A program made the translations under genes and the position numbers. The notes beneath the pieces were generated by a model. It was given only the letters and a program-made list of their open reading frames with translations. It did not search any database and was not told the DNA's origin. A DNA stretch of 64,000 nt from CAWKMN01 sp963850765 (lineage in GTDB: Bacteria; Chloroflexota; Anaerolineae; Aggregatilineales; Aggregatilineaceae), in NCBI GenBank assembly GCA_963850765.1, contig CAWKMN010000001.1:62001-126000 (forward strand), given 5' to 3'. Each line of letters starts with the position of its first letter. The stretch's first letter is position 1. This document shows positions 1-8,421 of this stretch, in pieces.

Positions 1-166
1 TGGGGACGACAAAGACGCCATCGGGGAAATCAACCGATATGGAGCCCCCGCTGCCCGGCAGCGGGTCGTCGGCTGGAAGCGCATAAACGCCGGCAGCCGG
101 TACCAGACCGATTCCGATCAGCGCTGCGCCAATTGAAAGCCATTTTCCCCTGGTCATGGGCATCAT
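1..166 (-). CDS. Secreted protein, N-terminal fragment (cut by window edge)
   Basis: Reading leftward from 166 there is an open frame to the window edge (55 codons). It starts M-M-P-M-T-R-G-K-W, followed by a hydrophobic stretch rich in G/A/I/L/V and then LPADDPLPGSGGS, a typical signal peptide and mature N-terminus. The start could be the ATG at 166, 163 or 157; no strong Shine-Dalgarno is visible. It diverges from the small gene at 292. The rest lies outside the window, so function cannot be assigned. Confidence 0.6.
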   Translation of the reverse strand, partial: MMPMTRGKWLSIGAALIGIGLVPAAGVYALPADDPLPGSGGSISVDFPDGVFVVP

Positions 167-204
167 CCGTAAAAAAGCTGAAAAAAATATCCGATAATCA
201 CGGT

Positions 205-233
205 TTGGTCACGCCCGTTTTCGATACTATAAT
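205..233 (+). promoter_or_regulatory. Sigma70-type promoter for the small gene at 292
   Basis: TTGGTC at 205-210, 17-base spacer, perfect TATAAT at 228-233. The expected transcription start near 240 leaves a leader of about 50 bases to the ATG at 292. Confidence 0.6.
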
Positions 234-291
234 TAACTGACTCAAATCACCACAAGCATCATCATGCTGCCCAGCCAGGCAAGGAGGAATC

Positions 292-585
292 ATGGCTAAG
301 GAAGATCTCACCACCATTATCAGTCGCGCATTAACCGATGAGACGTTTCGCGCTCAACTGGCCTCGGACCCCGATAAGGCCCTGGTCGGCTATCACCTGG
401 ACGAAGCCGAAGAGAAAATGGTCCGCAATCTGCCCGCCGACGCCTTCGACGAGCTGACGATGGACCTGGAAGATCGGCAATCCAAGACGGGCTTCCTGGG
501 CGGATTCTCGCTCATGGGCGGCAAGGATGCCGTCGATGCCAGCACCGTGCTGGACCTGCTGACCAAGAAGTACGGCGGCGCGTAG
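292..585 (+). CDS. NHLP-clan small protein (RiPP-precursor-like, Os1348/Franean1_4349 type)
   Basis: A 97-residue acidic protein. Residues 10-50 carry the pattern of the Nif11/nitrile-hydratase-leader-peptide clan: RALTDETFRAQLASDPDKAL, then GYHLDEAEEK and a Leu-rich helix. In this clan the pattern is often annotated as the leader of ribosomally made, modified peptides. The C-terminal part (60-97) has two glycine-rich patches, GFLGGFSLMGG and KKYGGA, but no Cys and few Ser/Thr, so there is little for a lanthionine or thiazole maturase to act on. A strong Shine-Dalgarno AAGGAGG lies 4 bases before the ATG and a consensus promoter lies upstream. No maturase, protease or exporter gene is adjacent. 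It may be an orphan precursor or a regulatory or structural relative. Family recognised by pattern; function unknown. Confidence 0.6.
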   Translation: MAKEDLTTIISRALTDETFRAQLASDPDKALVGYHLDEAEEKMVRNLPADAFDELTMDLEDRQSKTGFLGGFSLMGGKDAVDASTVLDLLTKKYGGA

Positions 586-664
586 ATATTAATGGGGTCG
601 CTCCCACCTGTCAAACCAAACGGGCGGCATCCACATGAGATACCGCCCGTTTGTCTTGCTAATC

Positions 665-694
665 GGTAGGGGCGTATCGCCATACGCCCCTGCG
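665..694. repeat. Type A palindromic repeat (GGGGCG...CGCCCC)
   Basis: A short stem-loop of the form TAGGGGCGTATCGC / CATACGCCCCTG, placed between the convergent genes ending at 585 and 731. Near-identical copies lie at about 1826-1855, 10177-10207 and 48120-48151. Two of them (this one and 10177) are followed by a shared tail, GAAAA(A)CCTGTCA. Confidence 0.6.
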
Positions 695-730
695 AAAACC
701 TGTCAACTTAATATCGAGGATCCGAGGCGC

Positions 731-1603
731 TTACGGAGCCGGGATGGTCAGCGTATCGCCGGGCTGAAGCAGATTCGGGTTCGCCAGATTGTTCGCGGCG
801 ATGATCGCGTCCGGGCTGACGCCATAGAGCCGCCCAATCGCGAAGAGCGTTTCTCCCGGCTGGACGACGTGTGTCTTCGGGAAGCCTTCCTGGCTGGCGG
901 TGGTTGGCGTGAGCGGGCCTGGGGTTGCGCCAGGCGCAGCCGTTGGCTCAGAACCCGGAACCTGACAGCCGGGAAGCTGAAGCTCCCAGCCGATTTGCAG
1001 CGTCGTATTCGCGCTGCCGCCGAGCATGCTGGGATTCGCAGCAATCAGAGCATCCAGCGTGACATTGTTTTCCTGCGAAATGGAATACAGGGTATCGTTC
1101 GGCTTCACCACATGCACACACGGATTTTGTGCAACCGGCAGGGAGGTCGGCGTGGGCTGGAACGCCGGATTCGTCGTGGACCGCAGGGTGGGTGATGCCT
1201 GAATATCGCTCATGCCCGGCGTCGAGATCCCCGGTTCGGTAGGAGTTGCGGAGACGGCCGGCGTGAAACTCGGCGCGAACATGGAGGTCGGCGTCGGATC
1301 CATTTCGACCGAGGCGCTGCCTGCGGACTCGTCGGTGGATGGTGCGACAGGCGTAAAATTAACCGGGGTCGTCGTCGGAACCAGGGTTCGGGTTGTCTCG
1401 GCCTGAGTCGTCTCGGCCAGCGTCGGCGTGAACAGGGGCGTCGGCGTCGAGGGGACGGTTGGCGCAATATCATTGACATCCACCCGGCCCGACGTCGGTT
1501 CCACGTCGTCGCCCGCGTCTTTATAACAGGCGGAAAGACCGATCATCACCAGGGCCATGACGATGATCGATAGGAACCGGTTCAACAAGTGCTTGATCCG
1601 CAT
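731..1603 (-). CDS. LysM-domain lipoprotein with Thr/Pro-rich stalk
   Basis: 290 residues. The ATG at 1603 is preferred because GGAGAT sits just upstream and the product then opens with a clean lipoprotein signal ending in the lipobox LSAC (Cys26). Residues about 40-160 are a low-complexity stalk rich in TPTP. Two LysM domains follow, about 163-212 (CVHVVKPNDTLYSIS) and 243-288 (THVVQPGETLFAIG), the peptidoglycan or chitin-type glycan-binding fold. No catalytic domain is present. Likely role: a lipid-anchored wall-binding protein on the outer face of the membrane. It is convergent with the gene at 292 and transcribed alone. Confidence 0.85.
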   Translation of the reverse strand: MRIKHLLNRFLSIIVMALVMIGLSACYKDAGDDVEPTSGRVDVNDIAPTVPSTPTPLFTPTLAETTQAETTRTLVPTTTPVNFTPVAPSTDESAGSASVEMDPTPTSMFAPSFTPAVSATPTEPGISTPGMSDIQASPTLRSTTNPAFQPTPTSLPVAQNPCVHVVKPNDTLYSISQENNVTLDALIAANPSMLGGSANTTLQIGWELQLPGCQVPGSEPTAAPGATPGPLTPTTASQEGFPKTHVVQPGETLFAIGRLYGVSPDAIIAANNLANPNLLQPGDTLTIPAP

Positions 1604-1654
1604 GATCGTATCTCCTTCGCGCTGCTCACGAGCGCAGGCGCGTGCATCCCCCAC

Positions 1655-1683
1655 AGAATACACCGAATACGTTGTTTGTACAA
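1655..1683 (-). promoter_or_regulatory. Promoter for the LysM lipoprotein gene
   Basis: On the minus strand TTGTAC (1683-1678), a 17-base spacer and TATTCT (1660-1655) lie about 50 bases upstream of the ATG at 1603. Spacing is ideal; the -10 is one base off consensus. Confidence 0.45.
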
Positions 1684-1688
1684 TTTAA

Positions 1689-2033
1689 GCTATTAGCCAT
1701 TAGCGGTTAGGCGGTGGGCAGCGCCCTATCCCCCGTCCGACCTTTGGTCGGCTTCCCTTCTCCCCGCACGCGGAGAAAGAAAGGGGAGTCGTTTAACAAC
1801 CTATCCGTAATTTCGCGCGCTCCGTAGTGGGGGCGTATTGCAATACGCCCCTACAAGCACCACTTTGTTCGCCACCGGCCCCCCCTCTCCGCGCGTGGAG
1901 AGGAGGCCGGGGGGTGAGGTAAACAAGAGACCAGGGTAGGCGAACAAACCCACATCTGTATTCACGTCGCCCAACCGGCCTATTTTAGCTAACGGCTAAT
2001 CGCTAATCGCTAACGGCTAACCGCTAACGGCTG
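1689..2033. repeat. Type C heptad-repeat inverted pair enclosing type A and B elements
   Basis: The left arm (1689-1711) reads in TTAGC orientation and the right arm (1986-2033) is a run of GCTAACG/GCTAATC heptamers, so the arms are mutually inverted. The loop contains two GC-rich palindromes of type B (about 1720-1790 and 1878-1922) and one type A stem-loop (1826-1855). This explains the whole 505-base gap between the genes at 1603 and 2109; I see no coding potential in it. Confidence 0.6.
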
Positions 2034-2108
2034 CTCTGCCTTTCGGTTCCCGGTTGTCAGCGTTACACTTGACGCATCTGTGTCAGCACACCAAGGAGAT
2101 GCAGTCCG

Positions 2109-3077
2109 ATGGCCTTTTTTGATATGTCCCTGGCGGAGCTTCAAGTTTACCGGCCAGAGCGCAGCGAACCCCCGGATTTTGATTCGTTCTGGCAGACAAC
2201 GCTGGCCGAGACCCATCAATACGCCCTGAATCCCGCTTTTGAGCCGGTCGATTCGGGGCTGCGTGTTTTTGACGTGTATGATGTCACCTTTTCGGGATAT
2301 GGCGGGCAGCCGGTGAAAGGCTGGTTTATCAAGCCAGCCGGGGCCAATGGCCCGCTGCCCTGTGTGCTCGAGTTTATCGGGTATGGCGGCGGACGCGGCT
2401 TTCCGCATGACTGGCTGGTATGGCCCGGCGCGGGATACGCCTTTATGGTGATGGATACGCGCGGACAGGGCAGCGTATGGCGTCACGGCGACACGCCGGA
2501 TCTGCCGGACGGTGCGAATCCTTCCGTGCCCGGTTTTATGACGCAGGGTATTCTGGACCCGGGTACGTACTACTATCGCCGCGTCTTCGCTGACGCCGTG
2601 CGCGCCGTCGAAACCGTCCGCAGCCACCCGGCGGTCGATCCGGCCCGCATCGCGGCCACCGGGGGCAGCCAGGGCGGTGGGATTACGGTCGCGGTCAGCG
2701 GGCTGGTGCCCGATCTCGCGGCAGCCATGCCGGATGTGCCGTTCCTGTGTCACTTCCGCCGGGCGGTTGGTCTGACGAATGCTTACCCGTATGGTGAAAT
2801 CGTGAAGTACCTCAGCACACACCGCGATCACGAGACGGCTATTTTTAAGACCCTGGATTATTTTGACGGCGTGAACTTCGCGGCACGTGCCCAGGCCCGA
2901 TCGCTGTATTCGACGGCGATGCTCGATGAGATTTGCCCGCCCTCGACGGTATTCGCCGCGTACAATCATCTGCGCGCGCCGAAAGACATCCGCGTGTATC
3001 GCTTCAACGAGCACGAGGGCGGCGGGTCGCATCACACGCTTGAGAAGATCCGTTTTCTGAAGGATCTGTGGGGCTAA
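2109..3077 (+). CDS. Acetyl xylan esterase / cephalosporin-C deacetylase (CE7 family)
   Basis: 322 residues, normal for carbohydrate esterase family 7 (AXE1). An alpha/beta-hydrolase domain covers the whole protein. The nucleophile elbow GGSQGG is at 185-190 (Ser187). The acid is probably Asp273 in LDEICPPST and the base His302 in NEHEGG. The family-typical RGQGS lies at 118-122. There is no signal peptide, as usual for cytoplasmic CE7 enzymes that deacetylate imported acetylated xylo-oligosaccharides. A Shine-Dalgarno AAGGAG precedes the ATG. It stands alone between repeat-filled gaps. The carbohydrate-uptake and xylulokinase genes further right fit a plant-polysaccharide lifestyle. Confidence 0.9.
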   Translation: MAFFDMSLAELQVYRPERSEPPDFDSFWQTTLAETHQYALNPAFEPVDSGLRVFDVYDVTFSGYGGQPVKGWFIKPAGANGPLPCVLEFIGYGGGRGFPHDWLVWPGAGYAFMVMDTRGQGSVWRHGDTPDLPDGANPSVPGFMTQGILDPGTYYYRRVFADAVRAVETVRSHPAVDPARIAATGGSQGGGITVAVSGLVPDLAAAMPDVPFLCHFRRAVGLTNAYPYGEIVKYLSTHRDHETAIFKTLDYFDGVNFAARAQARSLYSTAMLDEICPPSTVFAAYNHLRAPKDIRVYRFNEHEGGGSHHTLEKIRFLKDLWG

Positions 3078-3099
3078 CGGCGGCTTTTGTCTCAATAAG

Positions 3100-3195
3100 C
3101 CCCTCCCCCGCCCCGTCCCCACCGGGTGGAGAAGGGGAAATTCGCGCGGCTCAAGTCCCTCTCCGTTTACGGGGAGGGATTTAGGGAGGGGTAAA
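3100..3195. repeat. Type B GC-rich palindromic repeat
   Basis: Nested inverted repeats (CCCCACCGGGTGG, then CAAGTCCCTCTCCG...GGGGAGGGATTTAGGGAGGGG) fill the gap between the convergent esterase and sulfotransferase genes. The tail GGGAGGGATTTAGGGAGGGG recurs at many other gaps in this window. Confidence 0.65.
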
Positions 3196-3210
3196 ATACA
3201 GATGGAGTTT

Positions 3211-4074
3211 TCACCGCGCTTCGGAATAATCCAGGGCCTTCATCAGCGGATTTTCGACCAGTTCAGGGATCACGGCCTGGTACGCCGCGGCATAGGTGCG
3301 GTTATCAAGACGCCCGGCGTTGACCGTGCTGAGCGCGGCGCTCAGACTCTCCTCATCGACCGGGAGATCCAGACGGGAAAGCACATGGCGAAGGGTCGCT
3401 TCCGGCTCGCGTAACAACTGCTCATAGCGCAGCTCGGTGTATCGATCCGGGGCAACGCTGTCGCGGTAGGTCAGCAGGTGGCGCTGGTAGACCTCCCACA
3501 GCTCGAACCAGAAGCAAAAATCCACGCCGCGCGGGTCGCGGTGATCGGGATGGACGCGCCAGCGTTTGCTCTTGGCGATCTGCCGGCGGTGCAGGCTGAT
3601 CGCAACATCGATCCCGTTGCGAATAATATGGACGACTCTGGCATCCGGGAACAGCCGCAGCCATGCGCTGAGCGTGATCGAGGTGCGCGGGTCTTTCCAC
3701 CCCCACACAGGCACCGGATCGCCGCGCCGCAGCCCCCACCAGCGCGCCCAACCCCAGTATCGCAGCCCGCCGATCCCGCTGAACAGGTGCGTGCGGTAAT
3801 AAGCGGCCTGTTCCGCCGCAAATACCGGCTCTTGCAGGGCCGCGATCGCGCGGGCAGGGTCGTTCCAGGCAGACCCGGCAGTACGCAGCGTCCGCTCGCT
3901 GAACGCCCGCACGTGGCGCGACTCGGCGTTCTCGCACCAATCGCTGCCCATGAAGATCCCCATCCGGCTGAACAGGCGCGACATCAGGCTCGTGCCGGAG
4001 CGGTGCATCCCGATCAGGATGATGGGGGGACGCTCGACCAGCCGGTCAAATGCGGGTGTTTGCAGCAGCGGCAT
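3211..4074 (-). CDS. Sulfotransferase family protein (PAPS-dependent)
   Basis: 287 residues. The 5'-phosphosulfate-binding loop is IGMHRSGTSLMSRLF at 21-35. The WGWKDPR motif is at 124-130. The 3'-phosphate-binding element IIRNGIDVAISLHRR spans about 150-164 with Arg152 and Ser160. These are the hallmarks of the sulfotransferase_3-type fold that moves sulfate from PAPS to a hydroxyl or amine. It ends a minus-strand run with a GT2-like and a GT-C glycosyltransferase (3 bases separate it from the next gene), so a surface glycan or glycolipid is the likely acceptor. The exact acceptor cannot be read from the sequence. Confidence 0.85.
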   Translation of the reverse strand: MPLLQTPAFDRLVERPPIILIGMHRSGTSLMSRLFSRMGIFMGSDWCENAESRHVRAFSERTLRTAGSAWNDPARAIAALQEPVFAAEQAAYYRTHLFSGIGGLRYWGWARWWGLRRGDPVPVWGWKDPRTSITLSAWLRLFPDARVVHIIRNGIDVAISLHRRQIAKSKRWRVHPDHRDPRGVDFCFWFELWEVYQRHLLTYRDSVAPDRYTELRYEQLLREPEATLRHVLSRLDLPVDEESLSAALSTVNAGRLDNRTYAAAYQAVIPELVENPLMKALDYSEAR

Positions 4075-4077
4075 CGG

Positions 4078-5037
4078 TTATGCCTCTCGATCCGGTGGCA
4101 AGACAGCCGCCACCCATTCGCGCCAGCGGGCGGTCTGCGCGGCGGTGTCTGCGTGATCCTGGTAGATGAGGACATTGTGGTTGGTCCACAGGTTCAGGCT
4201 GATGCGCGTGCGGGTCGGGTTGCGATGCGTCACAAACGGCCGGCCTTCCCAGGCGTATAACTCGAATTCGGCGGCCAGCGCGCGGTACAGATCGAGGCGA
4301 TCCGTTGTCAGCAGCGCGTCATGAGCCGGAGGTTCAATCACCTCAAAGGGCCGGGCGCGCCAGCCGCGCTGACGGGCGCGTGCCGCGATCTCCCAGCCGG
4401 TATCCTTGCTGACCACGCCGGTGAACCGCTCCCACCAGCGGGCGGCCCGGAACTGCCGCCGGGGGAGCCGCCACACGACGCGATCGAGCAGTTTGGGCGG
4501 CCAGAACGTCTGCCGCAAAACAAAATCCAGCGCGCGCCGGGCGGTGGTGCGGCCGTAGGGCTGCCAGTCCGGGCGCAGAGCCCGCAGCGCCTCCGCACGC
4601 CAGAAGGCAAACGGCGGGCTGGGGAAGTCATGATACTTGCCGATTTTCCAGGGCGGATAAGGGGCACCAACGGCCACGACACCCGAAGAGTCGAGCGCGC
4701 GGCGCAGGGTGGTATCCCATCCGCGCTGCAAAACTGCGATGTCAGGATCGGCTGTCAGGATATACGGCACCGCCGGATCGACCCTGGGCAGCAGCGCATT
4801 GAGGCCGGCCGCATGCGCCATCGACATCTGCGCGCCCTGCACATCTACCGGGACGATGGTCAGCGCCGGAAAATCCAGCGTGTACACCTCGCGATCGGCC
4901 CCGGCGGTGTTATCTGCGATCCACAGGTGCAGCGCGTCAGGGTGATCGGCCAGCGCGCGCAGGTTAGCATACAGATCGCGCAGCAAGACGGCCGAGCGCC
5001 AGCTTGCACTCAGGACGGCGATTGGGGGTGTGCTCAC
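4078..5037 (-). CDS. Family 2-like glycosyltransferase (GT-A fold)
   Basis: About 319 residues from a GTG at 5037, 11 bases after the stop of the GT-C gene; an in-frame GTG at 5052 that overlaps that stop (GTGA) is an alternative. The N-terminus VSTPPIAVLSASW begins the Rossmann-like donor domain. The metal-binding DxD-type motif is in ILTADPDIAVL (Asp97/Asp99). The remainder resembles a soluble, cytoplasmic transferase with no membrane segment. It lies between the GT-C and sulfotransferase genes in the same direction, probably one operon for a sulfated surface glycan. Family assignment rests on the DxD context and fold pattern, so donor and acceptor are unknown. Confidence 0.7.
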   Translation of the reverse strand: MSTPPIAVLSASWRSAVLLRDLYANLRALADHPDALHLWIADNTAGADREVYTLDFPALTIVPVDVQGAQMSMAHAAGLNALLPRVDPAVPYILTADPDIAVLQRGWDTTLRRALDSSGVVAVGAPYPPWKIGKYHDFPSPPFAFWRAEALRALRPDWQPYGRTTARRALDFVLRQTFWPPKLLDRVVWRLPRRQFRAARWWERFTGVVSKDTGWEIAARARQRGWRARPFEVIEPPAHDALLTTDRLDLYRALAAEFELYAWEGRPFVTHRNPTRTRISLNLWTNHNVLIYQDHADTAAQTARWREWVAAVLPPDREA

Positions 5038-5048
5038 GGCTGCTGCGC

Positions 5049-6623
5049 TCACGGCTGCCCACTCGCAGGCGGCTGAACCGCGGTTCGGGCGCGGCGCGCA
5101 AGCCACGCGTCGAACAGGCGCAGTGCCAGCACGGCGGCGATATAGATCAGCGCGAGCAGCAGGAAGCCCTTATAAGGGTTCATCACGGAGATGTAGCGCG
5201 GCTGCACGTTGAGCACCACCGCGCTGATCGCAGCGTGATTCGCCAGGATCGCGCCGGACAGCAGCACCGGGAACAGCAGCCGGTGGCGCGCCCACGGGAT
5301 CACCAGCACGGCCGCGCCGAGCGCCAGGTACCAGAGATACGGCCGGGGGCGGCTGAGGGATTTGTAGCGCAGGGCCAGCCGATCCACCGCCCGGCTGACC
5401 GTGTCGTTATCCGGCCACGACGGGCACATGGCCGCCGAAATATCGTAGATGATGGGGCGCAGCTTGTCATAGGTCGCGTCCGACGCGCCGTAGAGCAGCC
5501 AATCCTTCTCGACATACTGCAAGGTGTCGCGCTCGGTCTTGGCGTCCAGATCGGCACACTGCGCGTCACTGGGCTTGACCTCACCCCGGTACTGCACACC
5601 CGACAACTGGAGAAAATCGGTGAACTCGTCGATCACCAGCTCGGCATATTCCCGCGGGTGGGCTTCCAGCATCTCCTGGTAGGCTTCAGTGTGGAGCCTG
5701 CCCACGGCGGCCCAACTGCCGTCGGTATGTTCCAGAAGGCAGCGGCTGCGATCCTTGCCAAACGGGCAGATGGTGAGCAGTTCGACCACCCGCGCCGACG
5801 CCGGGCCGTCATCCGCTTCGAGCAGGCCGGATATTATCAGCGGGCGGCTGAGCATAAACGATCCGCCGCCATTCAGTTCGAACTGGTCAAACACGATCTG
5901 GTTAAACAGTACCGACAGCGCCAGCATCACCGCATAACTGGCCGCGACGGCTGCCGTCCGCCACAGCGAACGCGTGCCGAGCAGAAACAATACGCCGAAC
6001 GGCACGATCAGATACCGCCCCACCGGGCGCATCAGCAGCACCAGCGCCAGGACCACCCCCAGCAGCATATCCCTTGCCTGCCAGCGCCGGTCCGATGGGC
6101 CCTTCAACTGGATCAGGTACAGGCTGAAAGCGACACTGAGCAGAAACATATACAGGGGTTCGGTGGAGATAAAGTTGTAGAGAATCCCGGTCTGTGCGTC
6201 ACCCAGGACCATCAGCGCTGTGATAAAAGCCAGCGTCGGACTGTAGGGCCGCAGCCCGGCGTAGATAATCGCGCCCTGCACCGCCGAGAGGACAAATTGC
6301 AGCCCGATCAGGATGTAGATACTGCCCAGTACATAGTGAGTGAGATAGATAAACAGCGGGTAAAGCGGGTAGATCAGTTCAAAGACGATGGGCGCGTCCA
6401 GCCCATCAAACTGTGCCGCGTACAGAAAATAATCGGCCGAATCCGCCCCGTGGGCCGGTGGGTACGCGATCGTGAATACAATCACCCGGATCACGCCCAG
6501 CAGCAGCAGGATCGCATAGGTATACCGGGAGTCGGTGATCAGGCGGAGCCGCTGTTGGAGGTGGGTCAAGGGGGGCGCGTGCAGGGTCGAGTTTTGAAAT
6601 GCCTCCCGGAGCAGTGATGACAA
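5049..6623 (-). CDS. GT-C fold integral membrane glycosyltransferase (GT39/ArnT-like)
   Basis: About 524 residues, with 10 or more predicted hydrophobic segments. I favour a TTG start at 6623 because AAGGGGA lies 8-9 bases upstream; an in-frame extension to 6857 would run through intergenic repeat sequence. The first extracytoplasmic loop carries an acidic motif (GADSADY, about 60-65). STEPLYMF with Glu155 matches the second acidic loop motif of GT-C enzymes. These enzymes use polyprenyl-phosphate sugars outside the membrane. A charged, soluble loop follows (about residues 275-400) before the last membrane helices. It is the first gene of the run with the GT2-like and sulfotransferase genes. 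Confidence 0.75.
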   Translation of the reverse strand: MSSLLREAFQNSTLHAPPLTHLQQRLRLITDSRYTYAILLLLGVIRVIVFTIAYPPAHGADSADYFLYAAQFDGLDAPIVFELIYPLYPLFIYLTHYVLGSIYILIGLQFVLSAVQGAIIYAGLRPYSPTLAFITALMVLGDAQTGILYNFISTEPLYMFLLSVAFSLYLIQLKGPSDRRWQARDMLLGVVLALVLLMRPVGRYLIVPFGVLFLLGTRSLWRTAAVAASYAVMLALSVLFNQIVFDQFELNGGGSFMLSRPLIISGLLEADDGPASARVVELLTICPFGKDRSRCLLEHTDGSWAAVGRLHTEAYQEMLEAHPREYAELVIDEFTDFLQLSGVQYRGEVKPSDAQCADLDAKTERDTLQYVEKDWLLYGASDATYDKLRPIIYDISAAMCPSWPDNDTVSRAVDRLALRYKSLSRPRPYLWYLALGAAVLVIPWARHRLLFPVLLSGAILANHAAISAVVLNVQPRYISVMNPYKGFLLLALIYIAAVLALRLFDAWLARRARTAVQPPASGQP

Positions 6624-7064
6624 CAGAAAAGTCCCCTTTGCGCAGGTGGATAGGTCACAACGCGGCCCTATTATAGCAGGTGGACCTACCCCGGCAAGCC
6701 GCCGCAAGAAGCCATCAGCTTTCAGCCAAAATCCGGGAGCTTTTGCCTCATCCCTAAAATTATGCAGCGATTGTAGGGGCGGACCCCCGTGTCCGCCCGG
6801 TTGAGCAAAGCCGAAGTTCAACATCCGCTGTGCGACGCAGTCGCACCGGGAGCACACAGGGGTGCTCCCCTACAAGAACCCCGTTACGCCATCATTTATG
6901 GGACGAGGCACCGCCTGGCCCCTACAGGAGTTCCCCATTAAACTGCAAATTGGCATTGCCTCTGGCTGACCGCTGATAGCTGATAGCTGGCCGCTGCTAC
7001 CTGAATTTGCCCGGAATGCGCCCCATCTGCATAATAGGGATGCTGTCCTTTGGTCTAAAAAGGA
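6624..7064. repeat. Repeat-filled gap (type A-like palindromes, single type C arm)
   Basis: Holds a GGGGCGGAC...GTCCGCCC palindrome at about 6772-6803, a GGGGTGCTCCCCT hairpin near 6858 and a single TGATAGC-type heptad arm at 6963-6998. No coding potential and no clear promoter are seen. Confidence 0.5.
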
Positions 7065-7070
7065 GTGATT

Positions 7071-8042
7071 GTGCGCGTATTTCGAGTGATCCTGCTAACA
7101 AGTCTGGCGCTGGCCCTGCTGATGATCCTGGCGGCGTGCGCCGGTGGAGATTCGGACAAATCATCGGGCGGCGCGGATAACAACAATGCGCCGGTGGATC
7201 AGCCGGTAAGCGCGGCGGACGCGGCCGGCTCGACCAATGATACGGCGGCCGGGGTTGTGGCCCAGGCAACGGAAGAACCGCTGGCGGCCGAGGTCAACGA
7301 CGAGCCGATCACGCTGGCCGAGTTCCAGCGCGAGCGCGAGCGGCGCGCGATGGGTATGGAAGTGGAGCCGGCCTCAGCGGCGGTGTTTGATGCCAGCGTG
7401 CTGCAAACCATGATCGATCAGGTGCTGATCGAGCAGGCCGCCGAGCGCCTGAATATCGTCGTGACCGATGAAGAGGTCGCGGCGGAACTGGACCTGCAGA
7501 GCGATCTCGCGGCGGCGAACAACCAGTCGCTCGAAGCGATCGTCGGGGAGCAGTTGTATACGATGGACGAATACCGTGAGACGCTGCGCGGCATGCTGCT
7601 GACGCAGAAGGTGAGTGAGTCCGTTGCGCAGGTATCGCCCTTTGCCGCGCAGGTCCATTCGCGGCATATCCTCGTCGCGGACGAAGCGACCGCGCGCAGC
7701 CTGATCTCCCAGATCCAGCAGGGTGCGGATTTTGCGCAGTTGGCGATGCAGTATTCGCTGGATTCGTCCACCGCGCCGACCGGCGGCGATCTGGACTGGG
7801 TGAGCGAGGGCGATCTGCTGCAAATCGAAGTCGAACAGGCGATCTTCGCCTTGGAGCCGGGCCAGCTTGCCGGGGAGCCGGTCAAGAGCAGCCTGGGGTA
7901 TCACGTCATCCAGACCATCGAGCGGGTCGAGGATCGGCCGCTGTCTCAGGCGGCGCTGGCCGAAAAACGCCAGCAGGCCTTTCTGGATTGGCTCGAGAGC
8001 GAACGCCAGTTGGCAGAGATTGAACAGTATATTGGTAGTTAG
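7071..8042 (+). CDS. Parvulin-type peptidyl-prolyl isomerase lipoprotein (PrsA/SurA-like)
   Basis: 323 residues from the GTG at 7071, 6 bases after AAAAGGAG; a GTG at 7065 is in frame but too close to it. A lipoprotein signal ends in LAAC (Cys23), then an acidic Ser/Asn-rich linker. A SurA_N-like helical region spans about 70-183. The PpiC rotamase domain (about 194-284) carries HSRHILV, GADFAQLAMQYS and GYHVIQTIE. It should act outside the membrane in folding exported proteins. It heads a plus-strand row with three membrane-anchored stalk proteins. Its stop codon TAG is supplied by the first unit of a heptad repeat, so the C-terminus may have been altered when the repeat arrived. Confidence 0.9.
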   Translation: MRVFRVILLTSLALALLMILAACAGGDSDKSSGGADNNNAPVDQPVSAADAAGSTNDTAAGVVAQATEEPLAAEVNDEPITLAEFQRERERRAMGMEVEPASAAVFDASVLQTMIDQVLIEQAAERLNIVVTDEEVAAELDLQSDLAAANNQSLEAIVGEQLYTMDEYRETLRGMLLTQKVSESVAQVSPFAAQVHSRHILVADEATARSLISQIQQGADFAQLAMQYSLDSSTAPTGGDLDWVSEGDLLQIEVEQAIFALEPGQLAGEPVKSSLGYHVIQTIERVEDRPLSQAALAEKRQQAFLDWLESERQLAEIEQYIGS

Positions 8043-8141
8043 CTGTTAGCGATTAGCCGTTAGCTGTTAGCCAAAAAAGCGTTTCAGAATGCTCTCTGCG
8101 AGCTACCTGCTAATCGCTAAAAGCTAATGGCTAACGGCTTA
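8040..8141. repeat. Type C heptad-repeat inverted pair
   Basis: The left arm 8040-8071 (TTAGCTG/TTAGCGA/TTAGCCG units) and the right arm 8108-8141 (GCTAATCGCTAAAAGCTAATG units) are inverted to each other around a loop of about 36 bases. The left arm begins at the stop codon of the parvulin gene. Confidence 0.65.
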
Positions 8142-8160
8142 GAATCAGGAGGGGCACCCA

Positions 8161-8397
8161 ATGGGGGGCACAAACTTGCTGTTTAACTTCGTTACCCTGG
8201 TTTTTGTGACGCTGACTATTTTGGTCGCCGTGGTGGTGCTGATGGTCGCCGGCGGGTCGATGGAGGCGCCCATCCTGGCCCCGGCCGATACGGTGATTCC
8301 GCCCACCCAGTGGTCCGGGCCGACCGTCACACCGTCGGTCGTGCCGGGGATCGAGCTGACGCAGACCGGCGAAGCGACCCCGCAGCCGGGATCATAG
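8161..8397 (+). CDS. Small single-pass membrane protein, stalk-type (first of three)
   Basis: 78 residues. Residues 5-32 form one long hydrophobic helix (FNFVTLVFVTLTILVAVVV) with little before it, giving an N-in anchor. A Pro/Thr-rich outer tail of about 45 residues follows. AGGAGG lies upstream of the ATG. The anchor resembles those of the next two genes (FNCVTWIFLGLTV, DLITVIFLVLTV), so this looks like a short paralogue lacking the C-terminal domain. Function unknown. Confidence 0.75.
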   Translation: MGGTNLLFNFVTLVFVTLTILVAVVVLMVAGGSMEAPILAPADTVIPPTQWSGPTVTPSVVPGIELTQTGEATPQPGS

Positions 8398-8421
8398 CGG
8401 CTATCCTCAGCGGAGATAACG

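Noticed and set aside
5004..6617. 537-codon open frame on the plus strand opposite the GT-C gene
   Set aside because: Composition is dominated by Arg, Gln and His as expected from antisense codon bias; the minus-strand product has membrane helices and GT-C motifs.
6623..6857. Longer N-terminus for the GT-C protein starting at 6857
   Set aside because: The additional 78 codons run through type A-like repeat sequence, and the TTG at 6623 has a better ribosome-binding site.
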